From: Beroe ovata
Lineage: Eukaryota > Ctenophora > Nuda > Beroida > Beroidae
Assembly: GCA_946803715.1 (NCBI GenBank)
Contig: CAMPET010000263.1
Span: 29,053 to 93,052 of the forward strand
Reading direction: 5' to 3'
Length of the DNA stretch: 64,000 bases
This document shows positions 51,501 through 61,645 of this stretch, piece after piece. Made by a program: the position numbers and the translations under genes. Each line of letters starts with the position of its first letter. Within the stretch, counting starts at the first letter, position 1. Under the pieces are notes generated by a model, which saw nothing but the letters and a program-made list of their open reading frames with translations, did not search any database and had not been told where the DNA came from.

Positions 51501-52364
51501 GTAAAAGCGTACGCTGAGTACTTCCATTCATTCTGGTAGAATCTGTGAAAAAACGCACGTTCAGCTCCTTAAATATCGTTGTTTTAGACCAATGTTTGTA
51601 ACTTATGATTGTTGCTATAGAATCTTAGTATAGGGTGTTGCTATGGCAGGTTGCTATGGCATGTTGCTAGGGACTCACCTCTGTACTGTCTCCACTAGGT
51701 CTGGTCGCCGGATACTAGTGAGTAACATTTCCAAGTACGCACTATGGAGTTTGTCCTTGTCAGTGAGGTATGTGAACAAGTCTATGCCGTCTTCTATGAA
51801 ACACCTGAAAAAGTAGGTGATTAAAAACACGAGCTGGGAATGCGCCGTTTTGAACATTTGTCATTGACACATCTCTACTTTCTACTCGATCCTAGTGACC
51901 AGACCGTATTACCACACCTTGACAACGGTATCAGCAATTTCAGCTCTGCTGACACGGTCATTCTATATTTTGAATCATGTCCCCACTGGTTGGACACTGT
52001 ATTGCGCCTACCTGACATGGGCCGGTACATCCACTATGGCTGTCATGGTAACAACCTCCCTCGTCGAGAGCTGGTTGTGTAGTTGATAGAGAAGCATGGT
52101 AATCGGGTCCACTTCATCCTTCTCACCGGATACGCTACCACCACTCTGATGACGAGCCACGCTGCCACCGTTATGTGTCCCACTGCCACCGTTATGTGTC
52201 CCACTGCCACCATTATGTGTCACACTGCCACCATTATGTGTCCCACTGCCACCGTTATGTGTCACACTGCCACCGTTATGTGTCACACTGCCGCCGTTAT
52301 GTGTCCCACTGTCACCGTTAGTATTGCTGTGAGTGATGTTACCACCATTCTTAAGTGCGACCAT
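48580..52364 (-). CDS. DED-TIR protein with two C-terminal FHA-like domains (13 exons, 566 aa)
   Basis: Exons: 52364-52012, 51804-51679, 51542-51478, 51376-51255, 51111-50965, 50754-50653, 50501-50441, 50067-49975, 49826-49677, 49531-49444, 49317-49200, 49074-48912, 48692-48580 (TAA). All phases agree. The intron after 50653 begins GCAAGT, a GC-AG intron. Residues 1-75 are Gly/Ser/Thr/His/Asn heptads. Residues ~83-160 form a six-helix death-effector-like domain (LLYQLHNQLSTREV) ending in an R-x-D-L motif (RPDL). Residues ~190-305 are TIR: YAFDVYVHHTEADKEF, AIISKSY, then LVEEL, with a Glu where TIR enzymes have the catalytic one. Residues ~330-425 (FTVGRSEF, NGHCVIETE) and ~435-530 (VIGSGDGS, KQHCKLTR) resemble FHA phosphothreonine-binding folds. 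The second lacks the usual Ser before x-x-His. DED and TIR act in animal death/innate signalling, so a cytosolic adaptor or NADase is inferred. The FHA calls are less certain than DED and TIR. Confidence 0.78.
52143..52330 (-). repeat. coding 21-bp minisatellite (T-H-N-G-G-S-V/G heptads)
   Basis: About eight tandem 21-base units in the first exon of the DED-TIR gene encode a seven-residue repeat. The unit is a multiple of three, so length changes keep the frame. Confidence 0.9.
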
Positions 52365-53839
52365 ACCTACTCCCTTTTGTGAAGATTTGAATTTAGAATT
52401 GAATATTGAGAACTTATGTAACTCAAATGAAAAGAACCAATAGAGAATTCAAAGCCATATTCCCTAGACTGAATCATGATTACATGTCAGCGTCACACAT
52501 TACACTGTACACATAGGTAGGTACTTAAGTTATGAAAAAGCGCTTATGGTTGTTGTAAAACATAAAAATGTCCACATATACTTGAACGCAAGAAATTTGG
52601 TGCAAGAAAAAGTTCAAAAAAGCAAGTTTCTAATAAAAGTAAGCTTGATAGCCAATAAAAACGCACGATTGCTGTATTGCAACATATTGTGTTTATGTCA
52701 CGGTTGGGCTGTGTAGTACAAAATAACATGCACAAAAACACAGCATGCTTGTGCATAGGACATGTGAATCATGCTTAGCAGATGCAACTATAAATCAGTA
52801 AATAGATGATACATTAGATAAAAATCTGCGGAGAGAACTCTGTTCTTTAGTAGAGCATGTCATGACCTACAAGTACATGATGGACATAGGTACAAGTGAG
52901 GTAAATCTAGGTAAATCAATGTCGAGGACTGTCGGTTATAGCTTTGTAATAGGGGAAATTTTTCGATGGCTTTGAACTGGAGTGATAATTAAGCCAAAAT
53001 ATATAAACGCCGTGAATATTCCAGCCACGACTATGGGTACCTCTACTCAATGTCAGAATCTGAAAGTTGATATGAGTAGGTTACTAGCTGAGTCCTGGAG
53101 GCACTTACCTATTATGATGTGACTCATTTTAGGTATGAATCTCCGTTTGCTCTAAGTACTACATATCCTCCCATCTTTACTCTTCTTACGTACGTTTTTA
53201 GGTACCTAATGAATTACCTAATGATTTATTACGAGAACATTAGGTAGATAGGTACCTACTCGAATATTGTAGGTAGGTACCTACCTACCAACTTGAACAT
53301 TGTACGTTGGAGGTTGGTAGGTAGGTACCTATCTACCTACTTGAATATTGCCATAATATAGGTACCTTTTAAGTAATATTATGTTCATGTGTTTTACAGA
53401 CCATTAAGGTTCCTACGGCCTACCTTCCTAATCTACCGTTAACCTACAAAGAACAATGTACACATAATACATGCGGTTCAGATATTGAATGACATTCGCG
53501 TACCTTCTTATTTCTTTATTTCATTGTTTCACCAGCATCAGATTACAGCTCAGGGGAAAAATGTACATTTTCCGCCTTTTCAGTTTTTCTTCTCTTCAGT
53601 AGGTATCCTTCTGTTTCGCTAGTACCATCTTCATCGTACATTTTAGAAGTAGGTAGATATGATGGTAGGTTCGAAGTGCAGTGAATTATTCCCTGTTTAC
53701 CGTTAAGTTTTGATGCCTAACAATACCCTGTTTACCTATTGTATAAGTTTTTTATTCAAAGGATAGCAGTTACCCCACCCGTGTAAGAGTCCATTGATAG
53801 AGAATACTACAACTGCCTTCCTTTAACCTGTACAACTGA
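52365..53839. other. shared upstream region of two divergent genes
   Basis: 1.47 kb between the starts of the DED-TIR gene (minus) and the TRPC-like channel gene (plus), so it probably holds both promoters. It contains a GGTAG/CTACC-rich stretch at about 53.18-53.37 kb with several GGTACC palindromes (TAGGTAGGTACCTACCTACC). No gene was recognised. Confidence 0.5.
53180..53370. repeat. (TAGG)n / palindromic GGTACC cluster
   Basis: Repeated TAGGTAGGTACC and its inverse GGTACCTACCTA, able to form hairpins. The same TAGGTACCT word appears scattered elsewhere in the window (about 46.79, 47.60, 48.78 kb). Confidence 0.8.
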
Positions 53840-56800
53840 ATGATGTGTGAGATTTTCTCAAAATTCATTCTTATTTCCCCACGGGGTAGCTATCATGGAG
53901 TTAACGATGGTATGATGATGCATGACAGAAGATCCCCAGCTAGGAGCAGCGCTCTGAGAAGCGAGGAGCTCCATCAGGTGAGCACCACCAGCTCCATTGC
54001 TCCTGACAACATTCCCATACCTCTCGGTCTGCCCATCCTCTACTTCCGCGATGAGGAAAAGATCGTTAACACGACAGGAGGAGCAGAGGATACAACAACA
54101 GCGTCTCGGAAATCCAGTTCGAGTGACTCAGATGAATCATACTCATCGCGACATAAGGATCGAATCATTAAGAAACGATATTCAGGGTATCAGGGAAGTG
54201 ATCAGATGGTAATGTCGAAGAAAAAGGCGGACGCCATATCGCGTTTGAAGATGAAGCTAGGGAAGAAACAGAAGGATGGGAAAATGCTTGTGGCAAATCC
54301 GAGGCAGCAAGATGTGCTGAGAAATGTTGAAATGGGACGCATGGACCTTGGTTCGCTTATAGATATGATCGGCGAGGAAATGAGTGACGATGATGATGGT
54401 CGTTCGATAGAGTTCGTGGCTGAAACGAGTCTAAATCATGGGGCAAGGACATCGAATCACGGCGTTTACGACGATCTGTTTCCAGTGTAAGTGGTCGGAG
54501 CTATGCACATTAACAAACTAGACATCTCATCTTTACCTTCTTCATTGATATGTATTCATGCATAAATTCAATCCTCAGATTCATCTTATAAACCTCCTCC
54601 CTGCAGTGACCGAGAATTCGAATATAGAAACGGCGATGAGATCAATGCAGGTGTCCTGGAATCTCGTGGTATCTTGAGTTCTCGTGTTATCTCGCGGGGA
54701 TATGCAGAAAGTGTCTCAACTTCCAGCTCCGCCTCATCTCACAGTCCGGATTACCAGAGTCCTCTGCCATCGCCTCGTCCATCTGGGAGTGAGGACCAGC
54801 TGGAACCAGAATTAGCTGCAGCAGCACCGCCCGATTCATTACCGCTACTTGAGAAAGTCACATCTCCCGATCGTGAAGAAACAAAGGGGAGAGGTGATGA
54901 TCCCGTCTCTCCTGGATCAAATGCTACTCCCCCAGTTCCCGCCATTCCGCCCCCTCCCCCTCTCCCATCCCTTACCCCACCTGCAAGAGGGGCCGCGACA
55001 CAATCCACCACCACCACCAATCAATCACATCCCTACATGAGTATTGATCAAATCAGGAATGAAGGAGAGGAGATAGCAGGAGAGTTGAACCAGCAGTCAC
55101 AGAAGTTAGATAGAATAGATCCAGCGACAGCACGTTACAAGGTCCGACCGAATATTTCTGCTGCTGAGCTGAGGGCAGGAAAGGAGACATTGATGAGGAA
55201 TCGTTTGAAGCAGAAGCATAAAAGGTTATTAAACGATTTGAAAGCTGAAATTCAGACAAGGGCTCGTAAGACACGTACGAAAGTTCTATTAACACCGGAC
55301 GAGAGATTTGAAAAACTCCAGCTCATTTTTCTGTTCATACAATCGGGAAATTCGAGTGAATTGGAAATAGTTCTATCGAAATATTGTTGTAAAGTGAAGG
55401 TAACACGGAAATTTGGGTGTGACCGGCGTTTCTATGAGGAGAGCAATTTGGCAAGTTGCAGGGACATGTTTGGTAACTGTCCGCTGCTCCTGGCTTGTAA
55501 ATTGGGTACATCGCGGAATGACATGACCAAACTTCTCCTTGACTACGGAGCAAACCCCAATCAAGTGGATGAGAAGGGCGAGTGTCCGCTCATGTTCGTC
55601 GCTCAGTCTGTCAGCCTGGACCCTTCCCGGGACAGCGAGGCGATGCTCCGTGTTTTCCTGGAGTACGGAGCGGATATTGTGCTGGCTGTGGAGGCTCTCT
55701 GCAGGACTCTAATGAACCCGTACAGAGAATCGAGGACTGCCATCATGGCTCTCACAGTTCTATTGCAGCCTGAGTACATACTGTGGACCAAGGACCCCAT
55801 CAAGACGGCTAATCAAGTGAGTGCGCGCCTTCTCCAGGTCGCACAAGTGAAAGAAGAGTATACGACAGACTGCTCCTTGCTCGCCAGTCGGGTGAGGCAA
55901 TGTTCCTACCACTTCCTCGACTCTTGTAGGACCCTGTGGGAAGCGAGAAGACTCCTAGAGGGAGATAACTACATTCAAAGTGCTCTCGAGGCTAAAGAAA
56001 AGAAGTTTCTGTCGCATCCTTTCTGTCAGGAGATCATTCAGGAGGATTTTTATGGGAGCCGTGATTACAAGAGTGTGAAGAAAAAGTGCACATACGTAGT
56101 GGAAGTTTTTTTCGGATTTCTCATGTCACCTTTCCTTTTTCTACCGATCGTCGGTTATTTTGTACGGCATGGTAAATGGAGGTACAGGTACAGCAAGCTC
56201 TACTATCTGTATGCAGACCTCTGTGTACCATTTGTATCGTTTCTGAGCGACGTTTTCAACTACATCATCCTCCTCGGACTTCTTATATGGGTGACTCTGA
56301 CCATTCGTTCAGACAACACAGTCGATCAGACTTGTGATGGATACAACCTGCCACGGTCCATTGTTTCTCTTAAATTCGGGCACGTGCAAATGCAGGAAAT
56401 TCTCCTCTGGCTCTGCCTTCTTTCGAGAATAGAATTGGAGGGATACCAACTGTATAAGAAGGGAGCGTCCAAATATTTCTCAAACTTCTGGAATTGGGTC
56501 GATGTTTTGATCTGTGCTCTTCTGAGTTCTGCGTTTGTCATGAGGATGACGGGCTATGGGATGTTGGGGAACAACTCAACAGCTGTGCCCCAGTGTGAGG
56601 AGGAGATACACATATTCACTCTTAGAACCATGGCATCTGTCTACATCTACAGTGAGTGTTGAGATCAATTATTGGTCATTCCTGATATATCTATTAGGTA
56701 TGATCTTTCCATGCTTACGATTCCAGCTGGTTGGGTACATTAATGACTTTTATCGATGCTCAAACTTCGTGATGCTCACTCACCTATCCTCTAGGCGTGA

Positions 56801-59120
56801 CGCAAGTTTTCGTGTTCTTTCGACTGATGAACTTTCTGGATGTTGTAAGTGTACTTGGACCCCTGCAACTGGCTGTCAAGCGAATGCTGAGCGACGTGGC
56901 AAAGCTTATGCTCCTCCTACTCATTATTTTACTCGGTAACCATTATTTGCCATATATGGTAGTGTTATATCTCCTTATATGGGTTTCGGGATATTTCACG
57001 TGCTACTACTGTTCAGGTTTCGTGTGCGCCGTTTATAGTATCACCAGTTGCTTTAGAAACATCACGAACAATGAGTCCACTCTTCAAGACTTTGGAACAT
57101 TTGAGTCAACTCTCATCAGCATGACATGGTCACTCTTCGATATTTTTGGAGTTGAGGTAACGAAATATTATCCTTCCACGCAACACACACACACACACAC
57201 ACACANNNNNNNNNNNNNNNNNNNNNNNNNNNNNNNNNNNNNNNNNNNNNNNNNNNNNNNNNNNNNNNNNNNNNNNNNNNNNNNNNNNNNNNNNNNNNNN
57301 NNNNNNNNNNNNNNNNNNNNNNNNNNNNNNNNNNNNNNNNNNNNNNNNNNNNNNNNNNNNNNNNNNNNNNNNNNNNNNACACACACACACACACACACAC
57401 ACAGTCACACACATATCCCCTCTCAGGGTCTTGTTTCTGATCACTCTGTTACGAACTCGCTGATACTGATCCTAGTCCTGACGTACTCCGTCATCATGTC
57501 CATAGTGATTCTCAACATGCTCATTGCCATGTTGAATAACACGTGAGTTTAAAATGGTGGTCCAATTTCTGTTTTAGTAAAGCGGCGAGCAAAAAACATG
57601 TGTACAACTGATTTCCAAACTTATTCTTGATAAAGGCACCTCTGTTATATGACACGTGTCCGATGTGTTCAGGTATCAGAAGATAACAATGAACGAGGAT
57701 ACGGAATGGAAATACTCAAGAGCAGAGCTTTTCTCGGTAATTACATATTACTCGTTTATTACAAATTACTTGGTAACTGTAAATTACCAAGTAATTTACT
57801 TGGTAATTACTTAGCCAAGTATTCTAAAAATTCCAAGCGCAGTATATCTGCCGCACCTCCTGTTTTTTGCTCGGTGTAACTAGGGTTGTCAAATAAGTTG
57901 CTTTGTAATTTACACTTGGGTATATCCTTGTTAGAGTTATAGCTTGGATTCTCGTAGACGTTCACCTATTACCGGTTACTTTTGATAACCGGTTACTATC
58001 GTTAATTTAACGAGGATATTTAACGCGTGATATTTAACGCGTGATATCTAACGCGTGATATCTAACCAGCCCCGTGCATTTCCTGTAGGAATACAAGAAG
58101 GGAATTCCGTGTGTCTTCCCAGTGAACCTCATCGTGGCACCCATACAGACAATCTACAAGATACACAGACAGAAACGAGCTTGTGAGTCACGGAAAAGTC
58201 TAGATTAAACTTGTGAATGTTAGAAAAAAAGGTTGACATTGCATTTTTGTGTTTTTGTTGAAATATCATCTGTCACTTTTTATATCTGTCACTTTTTATA
58301 TCTTTCGCAGTAAAGCGCAAGAGGAAGGGTAAGATCGATCGGGTCTCTAGTCGCGAAGAAATTCAGATGATGGAAACAGTTGAGTTTTTGCATTATTTAA
58401 ATGATTCAAAAATAAGTGCTGCAGCGAATTCAAAATCATGATCGACTAAGATAGCAGTAACTAACTTTTGATTGCTATGTGAGAGCGATTGAACCAACAA
58501 AAAGACAAGAAACGCTGTCACGTGATTCAGAAGATTCTTGTCACATCTCAAAATTACAAATATCTCTGCTTTGATCCCATCCCCTCCTCTCAGTCGCCAA
58601 CAGATTCTGGTTGCCATGGAGCTGGTGACCTACACGTGGATTTCACAGGGGCTAACGAGTCACCGACACAGGAGGCCAAGATGAGGTACCTCCTCATAGA
58701 TATACTTGTGGAGAGGACAATGAAGAATCACGGTAACAGACTTTGATTTGTTTTTTTACTTACTTTGATTTATTATTTTTCTCGTTTATTATTTCTTTTT
58801 TCATCTTAAACGATAAGCCAAGCGTCATATGAAGTGAAACCACGTTACTTAAATCGATGGTATACGCTGTTCGTTGACGCTTGCATAGTACAACCTCGAT
58901 ATAATTCAAATTATTGGTTAGGCCAGTAAACCAGGAGCTGGATATAGAAATAAAAGTGATAAAAATTCTCATTGAACAGAAAATGATATCCCAATCTAAA
59001 AACTGAATAAGCACAAACACTTAGCAACATATTTTATAACGGTTAAAAGTATCCATGTTCAAAATCCCAGAAAAAGGTTTGTTTGTTATATCAGCAAGAT
59101 TACATGGCACAAAACTCTGA
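53840..59120 (+). CDS. TRPC-like cation channel (ten exons, ~1159 aa)
   Basis: Exons: 53840-54486, 54607-56651, 56795-56935, 57017-57156, 57427-57542, 57673-57736, 58089-58182, 58311-58378, 58594-58732 and a tentative last exon 59095-59120 (TGA). Phases agree. The N-terminal ~350 residues are low-complexity, with acidic runs and a proline cluster (AIPPPPPLPS). About 370-450 is a helical linker, and ~500-575 contains ankyrin-type repeats (NCPLLLACKLG, LLLDYGANPN). Membrane helices begin near 713. The segment before S1 (FLSHPFCQEII) and the S6/TRP region (VILNMLIAMLNNT, then EDTEWKYSRAELF) are TRPC-like. The pore helix/filter reads MTWSLFDIFGVE. TRPC channels are plasma-membrane Ca2+-permeable channels acting downstream of phospholipase C. 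The N-terminus is longer than usual. The start could be one of the later ATGs near 53.91 kb. The subfamily assignment is by similarity only. Confidence 0.85.
57183..57403. repeat. (CA)n microsatellite containing an assembly gap
   Basis: CA repeats flank a run of 173 undetermined bases (57206-57378) inside intron 4 of the TRPC-like gene. The gap does not interrupt the exon model. Confidence 0.95.
58018..58068. repeat. 16-bp tandem repeat (TTTAACGCGTGATATC type)
   Basis: Three consecutive near-identical units in an intron of the TRPC-like gene. Confidence 0.9.
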
Positions 59121-59219
59121 CTAAAAACCAATAGAAATCCTCCATTCTCAAGCAATCAGCCAATAGGAATCCTCCATTTCCACACGATCATATTTTCCGT
59201 GCAATTATAGATGCCAGCT

Positions 59220-61325
59220 TCACACCATCATCCGTACAGTCCCGAGGAAATCAACACAAAGATGATGCGAGTAAATATTCCATGATCGGGGGGATGGGTC
59301 CGTGCCGACCTCGAATCCGGGTCGGTAAATGGTCGGAAGGAGGGAGTTCTGGTCGGGAAACAGGGCGTCGAACATGATACGATAGTGAGCGGGACGTTGT
59401 GTGTGTATGTCTGCGGATGAGTTAAGGTTTTTATTTGATAGTCTGAGCATTTTCCTCGCCGGAATTCTCTAGCCGATTGATTAATTATGTAATCGATTAT
59501 GTAATCGATTAATGATCATTTAATCGATTAATAATCACCTTTTCTCGCCGGTTGTAAGCATCTGTGTCGATATTGTGGAGGCAAATCTTGTGAAGGTATT
59601 TTATCCAGGAAGCCTCGTAACTGCTAGCAGAATCAACCCAATCCTCCCGTCTCTTCCACACTAATTCCTCCGCAATCCATCCACTGTGGTGGAAACATGA
59701 TCGCAGGAAATACTTCTCTGTGGAGAGAAATGCATGTTGCAGGGTGATAGTAGACATAATGATGATCTATATTCACTATCTTCACGTCTTATAGGGATGT
59801 CATTACACCTATATCTCATGAATCATGGTAGCATATTTCTGCTGATTTTTGCTTGGCGTCTTTTAATCATCGGATTTTGTCGAAAGATCTTAACGTCTTT
59901 CTACACACATTTTATCCTTACCTATTCCAAAGCGTGGCATTCTATCCTCACTACTGTAGCTAAGGTAGTGTGAGGTGAAGAGAGGATCGAGGAAGGGGAA
60001 AACTATCCTGATCCCAAACCAACTTCCTATCTTATCATAGATATCTCTGAGGATAGTGTTACCACCATGTTACCACCGAGTTACCACCCGGTCCCAGTTG
60101 ACTCTATTACAATAAGACGATGATGGTCTTGGTGGTAAATTCAGGATATTTTCACAAAACTTCCCCCATCCCTGACCTAACACGAACACACTCCACAACC
60201 CCTCACCCACTCCCCCTCGCCCCCCCCCTTGATTGGTATACCTGCCGATCGGGCGCTTGAGGTGCGCCTCTAATGCCTCCTGAAACTCTGCCTCTCCCCG
60301 GGCCTGTTTGAAGAAGATCTGGCTACCCGCGATGTCGTCGAGCCCCTCTCCACAGAATAGGATATCGATGTTCTCGTTCTCGTAGATGTACTTACACACG
60401 GTGTAAAGGAGTAGACCCTATCCGGGGATTTATTATCGTGATAGATAGGTCGTTCTAGAAATCCAGGTCCTTAGAAATCCAGATCCTTAGAAATCTATGT
60501 TAATGTCGGCATTGTTTACGACCGATTAATGTAATATTTATTGACCTAGACCTTTGCCCTTCCACCCTCCCGCCCACCTTCCTAACTGACACCGTATCGT
60601 ATGTTTCTGTCAGCTCCACCACTGCCCTGACATCATTAAATGCTGTCCGGGTGTCAAGGTTTATGTCATGGTGACGCGATCGTAGGCACCGGGCTCCCTG
60701 AGCGCTCGAACTCCGTTCGTGAGCCGTCCGTGTTCCGATGAAGAATGTCTTAAGTTGCTCGACCTGATGAACCGCATAATTAATCAGTGCCACTCGTGCG
60801 TTTCCGCTGTCCGCACACATTTCAGAACTAAAATCATCCGATTTCCCCTCATTTCTATAGCCCTAACCTGTATTTCCTGCAGCATATTTCCGATGATCCT
60901 ACTGTTCAATCCACCGGATAGGAGCAACCCTATTTTACCGGGCGTGTCACATGACCGAGCTCGGCACTCGATTGTTTGCTTGATCGTGTTTCTCAGTTTC
61001 TGTCTCATCTGAGGAGGAAATAACTTTGCAAAGACGAAACGAGATATCTTCATCCAATTCCAAGGATGTCGATGATTGGCTAGGTTAACCTGTGCTATAG
61101 AAGACATGTTACACGTCATCTTATCCGACATTACTGTCATGAACCGTGGCCGTTGGAAAACACTCGCGTGGACGCGCCGTTTCCATTCGCTACCCGTTTC
61201 CCTGCGGAGTATTGCTGTCATTTGCTGTCATGGTGATTTGTGCTAGTTGTCATGATGTCAGTCACCATCTTGTTCGCTAACCTGAATATGACAGAACCAG
61301 CGGGAACGTGATGTATTTGGCCCGT
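59220..61325 (-). CDS. asparagine synthetase-like protein, synthetase domain with altered motifs (5' exons not found)
   Basis: Exons: 61325-61282, 61201-60868, 60763-60578, 60417-60242, 60046-59922, 59717-59539 and 59468-59220 (TGA). All phases agree. The parts line up with the C-terminal synthetase domain: HHVPAGSVIF, the PP-loop LLSGGLNSRII, TFFIGT, ETYDTVSVRK, FCGEGLDD, VFPFLDPLF, EKYFLRSCF, EELVWKRRED, HYRIMFDALFPDQ. Asparagine synthetase turns aspartate, ATP and glutamine into asparagine. Here the PP-loop Asp of SGGxDS is Asn, and the usual SGEGSDE reads CGEGLDD. The glutaminase half (~200 residues, starting Met-Cys) is not visible. It may lie upstream beyond a repeat-filled intron, or be lost. 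The gene is convergent with the TRPC-like gene, about 100 bases apart. It may be a divergent paralogue or a decaying copy, but no stop or frameshift is seen. Confidence 0.85.
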
Positions 61326-61645
61326 CTGAAATGATTGTACACTGTTTAGTCACCAAATCCATTGATCCTGTCCTTAACTTTATAAGTTTGGATATTAATC
61401 CACCCATATTAGGATTTAGTAACTACTGGAATGTCTGCTTGTCCGTGTCTTTAGTGACTTTGTGGACAGTTATGTCAAGCTATTTCTGCAATCGTACAAT
61501 CTTATGAGTAGGTATTTTACTTTTCCAAACGACGTGCTTCTTTCATGTCCTTTTCATTATATTTGTAGACACTAAGACTAAGAGTTCTTCTCAAATCGTA
61601 ATGTAGGTATATCATCAGTCAATCAGTCGTCGTCCCCAAAAACAA
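61326..61645. other. region upstream of the first visible synthetase-like exon
   Basis: No further exon with matching phase and family similarity was found before the tandem array begins. Confidence 0.45.

Noticed and set aside
60764-60827. Upstream extension (CADSGNARVALINY) of a synthetase-like exon
   Set aside because: Phase does not match the preceding exon, and the extra residues do not fit the spacing between the PP-loop and the TFxIG strand. The acceptor at 60763 fits both.
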